From the NCBI GenBank assembly GCA_950295325.1, contig OX485806.1:31310001-31374000 (forward strand): 64,000 nucleotides of DNA, given 5' to 3'. The notes beneath the pieces are model-generated. The model saw nothing but the letters and a program-made list of their open reading frames with translations, did no database searches and was not told the origin of the DNA. Within the stretch, counting starts at the first letter, position 1; every line of letters starts with the position of its first letter. The translations under genes were made by a program, and so were the position numbers. This document shows positions 24,070 to 35,186 of this stretch, one piece after another. This stretch comes from Polytrichum commune. Taxonomy: Eukaryota > Streptophyta > Polytrichopsida > Polytrichales > Polytrichaceae.

Positions 24070-24296
24070 GTACACTATTTATGGAAATTAGCCTCACTTA
24101 CTCTTTGGAGTTTATGTTGTGCTGTAGCATTTTACTATGGATCTCATTTCTCACCAACAAAGGTTGCATTGGTTGTTTGGACACTATACAACATTAACAT
24201 CTTTACTTGGTGAAAGTTTACATTGACAATATAATGTTATAGCAATGTGTAGCTTCAAATAGTGAGTGACACAAAATACCATAAATGGTGTAGTGG
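24070..24296. mobile_element. MITE family B, copy 1
   Basis: About 227 bp with imperfect terminal inverted repeats of about 45 bp: left GTACACTATTTATGG, then CTCACTTACTCTTTGGAG; right (reversed) CACTACACCATTTATGG, then TCACTCACTATTTGAAG. Internally GGTTGTTTGGACACTATA, CTTTACTTGGTGAAA and TAGCAATGTGTAGCT match the copy at 34943-35186. Non-coding. Confidence 0.7.
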
Positions 24297-24429
24297 AGTG
24301 AGTAGAAAGGTGTTAACTAATATTTAATAAATCATTTACAAGAAATATGATTCTATGTTTGTATGAGAATGTTCTAAGATTGTTCTCGGTGGGTCCTTCA
24401 ATTTCGATGCGGTGAGGCAAAACCTGTGT

Positions 24430-24780
24430 TATAAACAACTACATTGATTCTGGTATTTAGTGCCACATACACTATTTGGAAAGGGCTTAAACTAGATGCG
24501 TAGAGGTCTCAAATTGTCACGACCACTAATTGCCAACATGATACTATTCGGCAACATAAGTAATTTTTTAAAGTGAAACGATTTACGTCACGATAATTGG
24601 GATACTTGAGATGATAGTTTGCATTTTAGTGTATGAGGGGAAAGATATCATTGAGCATGCTAATGGCAAGTGTCACCTATTTACATTTTAGTATGCAAGA
24701 CAAAGATATTCTTGAGCAAATAAATGCCAAGTGTCATTTGTGTACACTTTAGTTAGCTTGTAGACTATTGTGTAAACATA
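24430..24780. repeat. long-form family B repeat, copy in inverted orientation to 37730-38095
   Basis: Starts TGGTATTTAGTGCCACATACAC and runs through AAACTAGATGCGTAGAGGTC, GCAACATAAGTAA, GCATTTTAGTGTATGAGG, ATGCTAATGGCAAGTGTCA, ACATTTTAGTATGCAAGA and AAATGCCAAGTGTCATTTGT. The same blocks in reverse order and strand appear at 37730-38095. The AGTATGCAAGA/CAAGTGTCA block is internally duplicated in both. Confidence 0.65.
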
Positions 24781-27360
24781 GGTCCTATGAGCCGAATTTT
24801 GGGCCAAATAGTTTAATTGTGGGCAAATAGTAAGAGTCAGATGAAGTTTCATCCGAGTAGATGAAATAAGTTGAACTATAGGCTAGGATGGTAGTTACAA
24901 CTATTAGTGCGGGCTTAGGCGCCCATAATTGGCTACAAAAATTATCGTCTTCCCGGCCGAGTTAAGAGGGCTGGTGGGAGAGAGATAGGCAAACATTCAC
25001 TGAATATTGTTGAGCGAAAAGTAAAACTCATAGGCTTGTCTCCCTCATCACAGAGATTGTGTGAGGACAATAGTTAAACTATTTTCTGTGTAATTTGGGT
25101 AATCATTGCAGTGATTGGGGGTTACCGATTTCTGTGGAAGTACATTGTTATTTTGAATCAAAAGCTAATGAAAGGACCAAAGTCCGGTTGAACCATTTTT
25201 TGATTTTGATGAGTGATAAGAATTGTGAAATGATTGTCTATTGTTGAAGCCTCAATCGATTGAATGAGAGATTGCGAGCATAGTTGAGCGAGTTAGAGCG
25301 TGAATTTGAATTGATTGAATGATTGTGATGTGATAAACTATTGTTTGTGTTGAGACCGTAGTTGATGAAGTGTGAACTCGTGAATATAGGGAGTAAGTTG
25401 GAATTGTGAACCAAGAGTATGAAGATTGATGTATGAAAACACTATTGTCGGAGTGAAAAGTCTCTTTAGTTTGAGAGATATGCATTGAAGGATAAAATCA
25501 TTGAAGATAGGAAATTGAATAGAACTATAGGCAGGAGTCGCCGAAGAGCAGTGATCCGAGTGACCAAGGCACATTGAGGGACATGCTGTGAGAGTCGAGC
25601 CCTAGGTTAAGCCCATAGTTAAGTGCAACCATTGAACTCCATGTGAAAGGGAGGAACCGAGAGGTCAAGGGTCAGTCTGGGAATGAAATTATTGACAATG
25701 GTTAAAGTTGTGTGGGGTAGTGAGACCTAAAGAGAGAGAAGATAATCGTTAAACCTGAGAAAGACAGTGAGAGAGGGCAAAAGGAAGAGAGAAGATAATT
25801 GGTACAGATAAACTATGACTATAGTGGAAGTAAATACTATAGGCTAGTAGTAGTAAAATTTGTTACATCAGTTTAATGAGAGAACCCCCGATCAATTGAA
25901 GTGATGAGAAAATGCCTCTGAGCAATTGATTGATGAAGGATTTGAGAAATTAAGAGTGATTAAGTGAATTTGAATTAAGAGCAACTTTGGATTATAATGG
26001 AGATTTAGGCATAAGTTGTCCTAGACTTAATTTAGAGTTTTATGTTAATACATGGACTAGAGACAAGATCTTTGAGTATGTAAGTGCAATCTAACCAGAT
26101 CAACTATTGTCTTGTGTGTTACTCTGGTTGTTGTTACAGGTTGTGCACGCGACTAAGACTATAGCTTGACCCTGTTAGTTGTTGTTAGTTGCATAAGTTG
26201 TGAGTAATGATTAAATATTGGAATTAAGGAATAAATAATTTGTCTTTTATTGGAATTAACATTGACTGATTAATGAAGGAATTTTTGTGATTTGAAGATG
26301 CATTGGCCAATGATTACCAATTACAATTGTAGTACTCAAAGATCGTTGTTCTCAAAAGACTATTGTTCTACAATCTCACAATTAGATGGAAACTTACAAT
26401 TACTGACACACTTACCCTACTGAATGAGAAACAACGAGAGGAAACCTTGAGAGAAAGGAGAGTAAAAGATGATTAAGTGATGTTTTAGAGTGAAGATAGC
26501 TACCATGTTGTCTGATTAATGAACTATAATGTGACAAATGCCTGTAATAAACACTAGTAAAGCCTTCCTTGAGAGTCTGTATCCTGGGTTTTAGTTTATT
26601 TCAATTATAGCAAAAACCTAACTATAGGTCCATTAAAATCTTGTCACCAAAAGAGCAAATGTCATTGAGAATCAAGTTGTCAAAGTTGATTCATTTAGCT
26701 CCCGAAGTTTCTAGACCTCCATCACTTCAATGCTCCACATCTTCTTCCTTGCAATGAATAGTGTGCTTAGAATTTATAAATTAGTAATGTGACTCACCAA
26801 GAGAATCCTCTCAAAAATCTTGCACCAAGAAGTTACTCCCATCATGCACAATTCAATAAAAATTGAGATCCACATTTTGCCATTTTATAAATCAAATGTA
26901 GAAGTTACAACTACTGCATTTAGTGCATCCTCTTAGTCTCCCAAATCAGTTTTTCACCCTCAATCACTCCAAGCACTAAGAAAAACCTTCAATTTATACA
27001 AGCTCACTACTTAATTCTCATACACTATATCTAATATTCTCACACCTCATATTAAATTTCCTCCCTTTACTACCTTTTTGGCCAATAATAAGCTTTAAGG
27101 GTTAAGGTTAGGGTTCGGCTGCCATCACCACCGTTGTTGCTCTTTTAACCTTACCTTCCCTCAATCTCTCTTGGCCAATAGCAACCCTCCTTAAGGGTTA
27201 GGGCTAGGGTACGGTTTCTACCACCACTATTGCATGCCATGACAAACCCTCTCTACCTACCCCTTCCAGTTCATAACCAAAAAGACTACAAACCAACTGG
27301 TTCTAAACTAACCAAGAAAAATACATGAACTAAAAGAACACCACATTAACATAAAACTAC
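24781..27360. other. strand-biased, purine-rich gene-free region
   Basis: From about 25200 to 26500 the plus strand is strikingly rich in G and A with few C (GAGAGAG, TTGAATGA, GTGATTAAG words). It holds no long open frame on the plus strand, and minus-strand frames (25252-25574) are Ser/His/Thr-rich mirror images of the bias. It could be an untranslated part of an old retroelement, but I find no end repeats or protein domain. At 27085-27200 a CTTTAAGGGTTA-like block is repeated twice. Confidence 0.45.
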
Positions 27361-27377
27361 TACACATTTGAAATAAC

Positions 27378-27380
<3 letters not shown>

Positions 27381-27421
<41 letters not shown>
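27381..27421. repeat. (CA)n microsatellite
   Basis: About 20 CA dinucleotides in a row with one interruption near the start. Confidence 0.92.
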
Positions 27422-27424
<3 letters not shown>

Positions 27425-27559
27425 TGTAACCACTAAACCGCCCACATCACGACAATATTGTGACAACATTAAGTTGTTACATATGCAAAATAGAATTTAA
27501 TAAATAATACCAATACATGTATGCTAAGTAGGTGTTCAAGGTGTGAAATGTTAAATTTT

Positions 27560-28400
27560 CCCTCTTTTTTTTGTACAAATTGGAACAAATAAATTGCAAA
27601 GGGGACTTTCAAAGAAATATTGCCTACCCGTGGCCTAACCTTCCAAGTAACTATGAAATTGGTATGAGTAACAATAAGTCCTTTCACACACCAAACCAAA
27701 TCAAATTCATGAAGAACGTCTTCACAAGCAACGTCCGGAGTGTTTTCCAGGTCAGTGAGAGTCCGTTGCCACTCAAGTCAACCATAGTCAATGAAGGGGT
27801 CCCAAACGACTTGGTGAGTTTTTTCAACCGGCCATTGAAGGGCATTAAACACCAACCATTTTGTTGATGCCAAATGATGCATGGGAGACCGCTCCTCAAG
27901 CAAAACCAAATTCGATTGAGAGGTTTCAATGATTTGCCAAAAGGCTGATCAAAGAGGCATTGCGTCAAAGAAAAAGATTCATGTGGGCCAAGGTTACCTC
28001 TTTGGCAAAGAGTTGCCCATGACGTTGGCCGCATAGCGCCACAAATCTAAGCTCTCGGGCAACTGAAAACCCACGCTCCACCGAACTCCACAAATTGCAG
28101 ACCACAATTGAGGGAAACTCTTGTCAATTTCCATCAAGATGTGCCCACACCATTCATTCACCGCGACTACCTTATGAATGATAGACCAAAGAAATATGCC
28201 TTTTGTTTGTGCCAAATGATATTCCAACTTGGAGAGGTGGAAGGGGCAATTTTGTTGCGCCATTTGTAGGGAATTGACTTCTTAAGAGTCTCTTGGGTGG
28301 TAATCCACTTCCTACCAAGCTTGGCCGAATACGCAAGGAAAGGAGTAACCTCATGCCATTGCCGTTGTGTTGGGTCAAAGAAAGGTTGGTCCAATTTCCC
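27560..28400 (-). pseudogene. decayed LINE (non-LTR retrotransposon) 3' end, RT zinc-binding domain
   Basis: Minus-strand frames hold the C-terminal region of a plant LINE-type reverse transcriptase. In order: LGRKWITTQETLKKSIPYKW, then SPSWNIIWHKQKA, VVAVNEW, a zinc-binding core (NCGLQFVE, then FSCPRA), LWRYAANV, a GLPCIIWHQ/NG block, and WDSLIDYGRLEW-like residues in another frame. In the zf-RVT family this module follows the polymerase domain. The reading frame shifts at least twice and has internal stops: the zinc-binding part near 28050-28120 is in a different frame from the flanking WRYAANV. The first Cys of the CPxCG motif reads as Asn. The upstream polymerase and endonuclease parts are absent, which is typical of a 5'-truncated, dead insertion. 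On the minus strand an A-rich run (27565-27575) may be the 3' tail. Confidence 0.7.
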
Positions 28401-28542
28401 TAAGAATATAGTGAATTGAGTTTGTGCACTTCCTCATGACGGTTTGTCCACCCTGACATGTAACATCCAGCTCAAGATGGTTGTGGAAGGAGCCACATTC
28501 CTCGCATTCGGTTTCACCTCATTAAGAGTAAAATATTGGGTC
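28401..28542. other. junction between LINE relic and hAT-like MITE
   Basis: No coding similarity continues from the LINE fragment into this stretch, so its 5' truncation point is near 28400. Confidence 0.4.
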
Positions 28543-28730
28543 CTATGATCGGGGAGAACCGGCAGTTAGTTACATGAACCGGTTGAAGTTCAAGATTGCA
28601 GGAAAATTACCGATCACTTTAGAGGAATCTATAGAAGAATATACCTCAAATTAATAAAGGAAACATGAAGGATGTCAACATGTAACTGGTTGGACTTGCA
28701 AACACTGAGATCTCAACCAACTATGCTGTG
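28543..28730 (+). mobile_element. hAT-like MITE (family M), copy 1, right end lost
   Basis: Opens CTATGATCGGGGAGAACCGG as in copy 2 (43624) and continues through GTTGAAGTTCAAGA, GCAGGAAAATTACCGATCA, TATAGAAGAATATACC, GATGTCAACATGTAACTGG and GACTTGCAAACACT. Similarity stops at about 28728, before the right terminal repeat, so no target duplication can be shown for this copy. Confidence 0.75.
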
Positions 28731-29609
28731 AGGCCAAACCGCCCACCCTTAAGCGTCTTAGTCCGGGTGAGGGAATGGGCATCACATTCGTATTCCCATG
28801 ACTCCATCTTACCAACTTCGTGAGAATCCATTACATTTCCCATCAAATCTTGCACACCAATGTATTTCATAATAAGGATACAAGCATTGAAAAATGCTCT
28901 TCTCCTTCTCCCTAAGTTACTTACACACCAACACTTAAATCCCTAATTACATAGCATACCATCTAAGTGCCATTAGTGTCCTTAGGCCTTCCCCATGATC
29001 GGCCGGTTCGCCAATGGTCCATACCCGGCTCCTAACTCGGCCCGTTCTCCTAACTCCAACTAGCTAAGCCCACATATTCTCTAGCTCTAAGAGCTCACAT
29101 TCCTAGAGAGGAAGGAGAGAGAGAGAGAGAGAGATAGTCCTAGTCGCAAGAGAAAGAGAGAGAATTAGCCTCCGCCTTTCCCTTCGGGGGACTACCCCCT
29201 TCCATCACCAAGCCTTACCGGCCGTAGATCTAACCATACCCACATCTAACGGTTGGAATTGCCGGCCATCATACTCAAGCCGTCATCCCTAGCCATCATC
29301 CCTAGATCCAACGGTCTTGGTCTTCCATCCACTTGATCAAACGGTCTTCATCCGTCCGGCTTCATCCACCGTTCGTTGCCATCCTTCATTCGTCTTCATC
29401 CTCCGTTCATTGCCATCCTTGTGTCCTTCGCAAGTATCTTGACTTCTTCGTACGAATTACTTAACTTAAATCTAATTTGAACCATTGACTTCCTTTCCAA
29501 TTAACCCGCGAACCTAATAAACCGTGAGCGGTTAGGTGAATATAAGTAAAATGCCCCTAAAATATGAAAAGTAATTGAGAAGGTTCTACTTACACATATG
29601 TAGTAACTT
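28731..29609. other. gene-free spacer with (GA)n
   Basis: A GAGAGAG run lies at 29108-29160. The stretch 29160-29420 is richer in GC than its surroundings, with repeated CCGTTCxTTGCCATCCTT words (29370-29420). No gene or terminal repeats are recognised. Confidence 0.4.
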
Positions 29610-29775
29610 CTTCTCCGTATCCGCCTATAGATTATTCCTGCTTTTACCACTAGCTCATCTTGGGATAGCACCAGTCAATGGAACCAACCGGATTCAAACC
29701 CGGGTCGGTCCAGACCTTGATCCAGTCTCTTACACACAACTTGCATCCACGGGCGGATGTGCTAAAATCTAGTGA
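29610..29775 (-). mobile_element. possible tRNA-derived SINE
   Basis: On the minus strand, GACCCGGGTTTGAATCC is close to a Pol III box B (GGTTCGAATCC), preceded about 60 bases upstream by TTTAGCACATCCGCCCG in a box A-like position and by GTGTGTAAGAGACTGG, a phrase seen in plant SINE heads. Only one copy is visible here and no target duplication is obvious, so this stays tentative. Confidence 0.45.
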
Positions 29776-30081
29776 CTATCTATATAGGTTAATAAAACCC
29801 CATTTACTAAACTTAAGCCTTTAGCCTAGGAACCCCATTAACCAATCTCTAAATAACTCTAACCATTCCTACTAGCACTTAAGTACTAACACCCTAGCTT
29901 CAACTAAATTCAGCTAATAACTAAGAACACAATTTGTTTTTATGTTTTTGAATATTTGAACACAAATGGAAGTCCAAGTTTTGTTAACCCCTTGCGATTA
30001 AGAACACATGTGGGCACCATATTGGGCTCACATATGCCCAAAAAATCTTCCCCATCACTGATTGGGTCCCAACAATGGACT
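29776..30081. other. gene-free spacer
   Basis: No gene, repeat or RNA feature seen up to the Emigrant-like element. Confidence 0.4.
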
Positions 30082-30083
30082 TA

Positions 30084-30555
30084 CAGTCCACCCCCGATAA
30101 ATGTTACACTTATAAACGTTAACTCATTATATTCGTTAACAAAATCGTACTCCCCTCATATTGCTAACTAGAATGTTAACAATAATTTACTCCCCTCTTT
30201 GTTAATTTGCCACTTATAAATGTTAACCTACGAAATACATCCAATACTCTGTGATGACATCCATTACATTGACTCACAACCTTTCAAAGTGGCAAAAGCC
30301 ACCAAATTTGACTTTTGTGATCAAATTATTCATCTGGACTATATTGATTCTTATTTTGTTTCATAAAAATAAAAGATTGATTTGATACACATATTTTATA
30401 TATGATAATTTTGCAAAACTATCCCTCCATAATTGTAATGAATTTATATTTGTTAAGCATTCAAAAAACTCCCTTTATAATTGTTACAATGTTAACTCAC
30501 TATAAATGTTAGGAAGATTTTACTCCAAAGCCTAACATTTATAGAGGGTGGACTG
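30084..30555. mobile_element. pogo/Emigrant-like MITE, TA target site
   Basis: A 472-bp element flanked by TA (30082-30083 and 30556-30557). Terminal inverted repeats: left CAGTCCACCCCCGATAAATG, right (reversed) CAGTCCACCCTCTATAAATG. The CAG(T)..CCTC.ATAAAT layout and TA target site match the Emigrant/Lemi1 branch of Tc1/mariner-pogo MITEs. Subterminal repeats of TGTTAACA/TTATAAATGTTA occur at both ends, as in transposase-binding regions of this group. Non-coding. Confidence 0.85.
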
Positions 30556-30841
30556 TAGTAAAAGTTCCCAGTGAAATGTTGACTTTCGATAGCAAAGATT
30601 GATAATATTATTATTTAAAGGCTATAATGGTTATGAGAGCTTGAGTTTGAAAAGTCTACAATTGACCCACCCATGCCACCTTTTTGTTTCATTTGTGACC
30701 TGCCAAACATATTTTCAGGCCAGCTCTATTATTACATTATAGAATACACGCTTGTATACTCTGAACGACTCCTCTGATAAACGATTTTTTTGGTCATCCA
30801 CTTGCTATCCCTACTGTCCTACTTACATTCCAAGTTATATA

Positions 30842-31356
30842 CATTCTAAACTCCATAACATCAACCTTTTAATGTCTTTTTTTTTTTGGAAAATAGGAGG
30901 CGTTTCATCACCTGGCTAATTTTCCCTCAAGTAGAGAGACGATTTCACAGTCACGAATTGAGCCGCCAACCACTATGTTCAGTGTGGGTACCTCTCCACT
31001 ATCATCCGGTAGTTTAGGGTCATCTCAGACCAATCAACTTCTTAATGTCATTGCTTCTCTTCTATCCCGAAACCCTAGGGAACATATGTTCTCAATTTAA
31101 GTCTCGCTCCTTGTTGTCACGTTTCCTTCCCATACATCACGGGTTCTGACATTATAATAAACCACCAAAGAATTCAAACCACATGCTCACATGCATCACA
31201 TCGTCATTATAATTACAATGTTGACTTTGTGTTATTCCATAATATCACATGCTGCACTAATTCTCTTTCATCATACGTCCATGTTAACACTACAAAACTC
31301 CTTAACATCACGTGCACTTTGGTTGCCGCGAGTGTGATATTATGGAGTTTAGAGTG
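30842..31356. mobile_element. TA-flanked MITE (family D) with nested SINE
   Basis: Terminal inverted repeats: left CATTCTAAACTCCATAACAT, right (reversed) CACTCTAAACTCCATAATAT, flanked by TA on both sides. Related blocks (CCATAATATCAC, ACTCCTTAACATCACGTGC) occur inside near 31240 and 31300. A 165-bp SINE with its target duplication sits inside (30877-31041), so the original element was about 342 bp. Tc1/mariner-type by target site. Confidence 0.75.
30877..31041 (-). mobile_element. tRNA-derived SINE, copy 1, 8-bp target duplication
   Basis: On the minus strand it starts near GTCTGAGATGACCC, has AGTGGAGAGGTACCC at the box A position, GCGGCTCAATTCGTGAC at the box B position, then CTCTCTACTTGAGGG, CCAGGTG, and ends in an A-run (the T-run at 30877-30887 on the plus strand). 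TTAATGTC occurs on both sides (30869-30876 and 31042-31049), a good target-site duplication. A second copy is at 33358-33500. Confidence 0.8.
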
Positions 31357-31435
31357 TACAACGATCCTATCCCCTTCACCTACCTTCCCCTTGCTCCAAC
31401 ATACGTTGAATTCTCAACATCCTCAACTTAATTAG

Positions 31436-31687
31436 TTCACCCAACCTCTAGGTAATCACATGGGTAATTAAACTTCACACACAACACATACTACACTATA
31501 TACTCCATCAAATTCATAGGGACTCACACACCAAGGCAAAAACGTTTCCAATACACATGTGGTGTCAAGGCCCGCCCAAATACAAGCCAAATACTTCAAA
31601 AATTGGGTGCTAAGTGACAACTTGAGACCTTCAATGTCATGCGTTGTTGTGTGGCAACCAATGACAATAAGACGCGTTCATTATCCC
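31436..31687. other. gene-free spacer
   Basis: No gene or repeat structure recognised. Confidence 0.4.
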
Positions 31688-33075
31688 AGAGGGTGAACTC
31701 TTCATTGGAAACCTAAATGGCGTGCGTGAGTCATTATGAAATTATACCCCCTATGTTCAAGAAGTCTGTAGAGAAAAAATAAAAATAAAATGTATAGGTT
31801 CTAACAGAATGCTAGAAAATGAACTCATGTATTTAAACTAAGCTTTTCAATTTAATGTGATAAATGTCTCCGCTACATGTACAAAGTATATATCTTGAAC
31901 TAAATAGGCTCCTATTACACATAAAATATGCTTTCACTTTCCATTGAAAAATCACTTTTATCCATAGCTTGTAACTCAATGATTGTATCAAACAAACAAA
32001 GATAAGCACATGAATATAGCCACAATCTAGAGAGCAAAACTCAAGGAAGCCCATGAGTGCTCCAAGAGCCTCTTGTTTGTAAAAACCTAGAACCTAAATG
32101 CAAACCATAACAAGGACATATATGGTAGTCATTGAGGACTATGACCATATGAGAACCCTGAAGGGTGGACTCTTCATACCATGTACGAACCAACATGAGT
32201 GTAAGAAGGGGAATTATTTGAGGCAATAATGTATGTAGTATATATAAGGGAGAGTTTTTTTTTTTTTTTTTTTCTCTTTTGTGTGTACACCTAGAAAGGC
32301 TATTAGTTTTTATGAAGTAAAGGTTGATGCACAAAAGGGGGCCCCATATGTGTTAGTTTCACATTTTTATTTGTTGTTGTCATCCCGAGGGATGGACTCT
32401 TCATTGGAAACCTAAATGATGTGCATGGGTCACTATGAAATGAAACCCCCTTATATACAAGAAGTTTATAGAGAGAAAAAAAAAATGTATACGTACTAAT
32501 GGCATGCTAGAAAATGGACTCTTATATCTATACCAAGCTTTTCAATTTAATGTGATAAATGCCTCCACGACATATAAATAAATAAATAAATATATATATA
32601 TAAATCATGAATCAAATAAGTTTTTTTTCTACACATGAAATTACTTTCCAATGAGAAAGTCATTAAACATTTTTTTCATCCATAGGATGTAACTCAACGA
32701 TTGTATCAAATAAACAAAGACTAGAGCATTATAAGTTGGCCATAATTTGGAGAGAAACTCAAGGAAGCCCATGAGCACTCCAAGAGCCTCTAGTTTGTAA
32801 AATCCTAGAACTTAAATGCAAACTCTACCAAGAACATACATGGTAGTCATCAAGGACTATGACCATATGACAACAATGGATGAAAATGCAAATTAGATGA
32901 AACTAACACATCTACTAACAATTTTTTTTCTAAACCTTAAGGCCCCCTTTTGTACATATACCTTTACTTCAAATAAATTAATAGCCTTTCTAGGTGTACG
33001 TACTTAGAGAAAAATAATACCTCTCCTTTATGTATACTACGTACAATACTGCCTCAAATAATACCTCTTTGACAT
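31688..33075. repeat. direct duplication plus inverted tail
   Basis: Unit 1 (31688-32150) and unit 2 (32385-32880) are diverged direct repeats: GACTCTTCATTGGAAACCTA, ATGCTAGAAAATG, AAGCTTTTCAATTTAATGTG, GATTGTATCAAA, CTCAAGGAAGCCCATGAG, CTCCAAGAGCCTC and GACTATGACCATATGA. In addition 32205-32345 is repeated inverted at 32935-33070 (GGCCCCCTTTTGTAC, CTTTACTTCA, AGCCTTTCTAGGTGTAC, TGCCTCAAATAAT). Contains poly-T (32256-32272) and (AAAT)n/(TA)n (32575-32602). No open frame is conserved, and no element family is recognised. Confidence 0.7.
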
Positions 33076-33357
33076 TATATTTGACAAGGACAAAATACTT
33101 TGAGGATTATGGACGATGTATGCCTCTCAAATGCTGCCAAATAAAAACATGATTGTTATAGGAGTCCAACTATCTCTTAAAAGACCAAAATATGTTGAAT
33201 GTTTGCTCGTGGCACACAACTAAGTCAAGGTTGATATATGTAGAATAAGACCATAAGAGGTTTTTATGGTTTGGGATATGAATTATGGTTCAAATTATTT
33301 TTTGTGGTCAAGCAATTATATAAACTTGGTTTCAACAAAAAGAATGTTTATGTGGTG
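33076..33357. other. gene-free spacer
   Basis: Nothing recognised. Confidence 0.4.
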
Positions 33358-33500
33358 TTTTTTGACCACCTGGCTAGGTTTCCGTCAAGTAGAGAGACAA
33401 TTTCACGGCTAGGAATTGAACTGCCAACCACTCCGTTCAGTTTGGGTACCTCTCCACTATTATCCGGTAGTGTAGGGTCATCTCAAACCAGTGGAAATTG
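33358..33500 (-). mobile_element. tRNA-derived SINE, copy 2
   Basis: Same family as 30877-31041 on the same strand. It keeps TTTGAGATGACCC, AGTGGAGAGGTACCC, a better box B (GCAGTTCAATTCC), CTCTCTACTTGACGG and CTAGCCAGGTGG. No clear flanking target duplication. Confidence 0.75.
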
Positions 33501-33792
33501 GGTTTAATGTGAGCAAAAAATATATAATAGAGCCACCGGGTATGAAATTAAGTAAACTTGAATGTGGAGGAATGTGTTCATGTGGTTTTGAATATATATT
33601 GCAAATGATATGTTTCTAAAGAATGCCAAGGATGTGTTGAGTGGAAGAGTGATTGTGTATATATAGACAATGTGGGAGTTGTTTGAGAAACATATTGTGG
33701 GGCTTGAAGCATAAGGTTCATGTGTATGACGATTGTCTATAAAATGACAAAAACGGGAGGACAAGTACTAATTTATATGTAAGAAGTATAGA
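33501..33792. other. gene-free spacer
   Basis: No gene; an 86-codon minus-strand frame has no recognisable features. Confidence 0.4.
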
Positions 33793-34460
33793 AATACCAT
33801 AACATTATTTAACTGAGTTCGTATGTTGGGTGGGGTTGGGAGTAAGCCAAACTCTATTCGGAATTATATTATGTTTATTCTCACAGCGGAGCACTGCAGT
33901 AGTAAGTTCAGGTTGAAAAACACTGGTGAAGCACTATACTAATATTATTAAAATGGAATGGTTGGTAGCAACTTAATAATATTATGATAGATTGGAATTG
34001 GTAGGCAACAAGAAGAAATATGTACCCCTATTGAAGCCATGAATGATTGACACTCACAAATTGAATTGTGCTCTCAAAATAGAAAGCAACATTGAATTTG
34101 CTTCAAAGCTAGTTCGTGATTGAACACACAATTGCACAGAATACCATAACATTATTCAGCTGAGTTTGTGTGCTGGGTGGGGCTGGGAATAAGCCAATTC
34201 TATTCGGAATTCTATGATGTTTATTCTAATAGTGGAGCATTACACTAACAAAATCAAGTTCAAAAAACTCGGGTGAGGTAGTATATTGATATGATTAGAA
34301 AGAGATTGTTGGTAGTAGCTGAATAATGTTATGATAGATTGGAATTGGTAGGAGACAAAAGAAATACACACCCGTATTGAAGCCATGAATGACTGATACA
34401 CACAAATTGAAAGTAGCATTGATTGTGGTTCGTGATTGAACGCACAAATTGCATGAATGA
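33793..34460 (+). repeat. tandem duplication of about 350 bp, each unit with a small MITE (family H)
   Basis: Units 33793-34139 and 34140-34460 share CCATAACATTATT, GTTGGGTGGGG/GCTGGGTGGGG, AAGCCAA, TCTATTCGGAATT, GATGAATTGGAATTGGTAGG-like, ATTGAAGCCATGAATGA and TTCGTGATTGAAC blocks. Within unit 2 the pair ATAACATTATTCAGCT (34146-34161) and AGCTGAATAATGTTAT (34318-34333) is a perfect 16-bp inverted repeat enclosing about 188 bp; unit 1 has a weaker pair at 33797 and 33992. Likely a MITE later duplicated together with its flank. Confidence 0.7.
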
Positions 34461-34940
34461 ATGCATGTGAATTGATGAGTAGGCAATACCAAAATGGAAG
34501 TTGTTATTGTGATTGTTTGTTGTTGTCGCCAACCGCTATCACTATATTCGTTAATTTGGGACTATTTTGGCATTTTGAGACAGTTACAAATATAAGAACA
34601 TGGATAAAATCACACAGGTATTGGAGAATGTTGTAAGATGCAAATACTTTGAAGCGGGTGTTCATATCAAGAACCCAATTAAGAACTCATATCAAGATGG
34701 TTTAGATAGGACGACCCAAACATTAGACCATGTTGTTGTGGTCCATGTATTAATTTGAGACAAGAGAAAGTCTCAAATTAACGAATATAGTTAATATTTT
34801 TTCGTTTTCCTTATTTTCGTCTATGATGGTCTTTGATATTTGGATGTGAAAAATACACTTTCGTGAAGGTGACATGTACCTCATTTTTGCAGTATTGAGG
34901 TGAGTAGAATTCACAAACAATGCTCTACATCCCTTTCCAA
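34461..34940. other. gene-free spacer
   Basis: An inverted pair, CTATATTCGTTAATTTGGGAC near 34541 and TCAAATTAACGAATATAG near 34771, encloses about 230 bp and may be another small MITE. No gene. Confidence 0.4.
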
Positions 34941-34942
34941 TT

Positions 34943-35186
34943 AGTAACCACTTACACTAAACACTCTATTTAGTGTCACTTACTATTTGGGATTACGCAA
35001 TGTTATATCTTTCTATTGTATATCTCATACTTCATCAACAAATGTCAAATTGGTTGTTTGGCCATTATAGAAAATTAACGACTTTACTTGGTAAAAAAAT
35101 CACATCAATAGTTAAATAAAATAGAATAGCAATGTGCAACTCCAAATAGAAAGTGGCACTAAATATCATATTCAGTGTACTGTACT
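34943..35186. mobile_element. MITE family B, copy 2
   Basis: Imperfect terminal inverted repeats of about 45 bp: left TTACACTAAACACTC, TATTTAGTGTCACTTACTAT, TTGGG; right (reversed) GTACACTGAATATGA, TATTTAGTGCCACTTTCTAT, TTGGAG. Interior matches copy 1 at 24070 (GGTTGTTTGGCCATTATA, CTTTACTTGGTAAAA, TAGCAATGTGCAACT). Non-coding. Confidence 0.75.
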
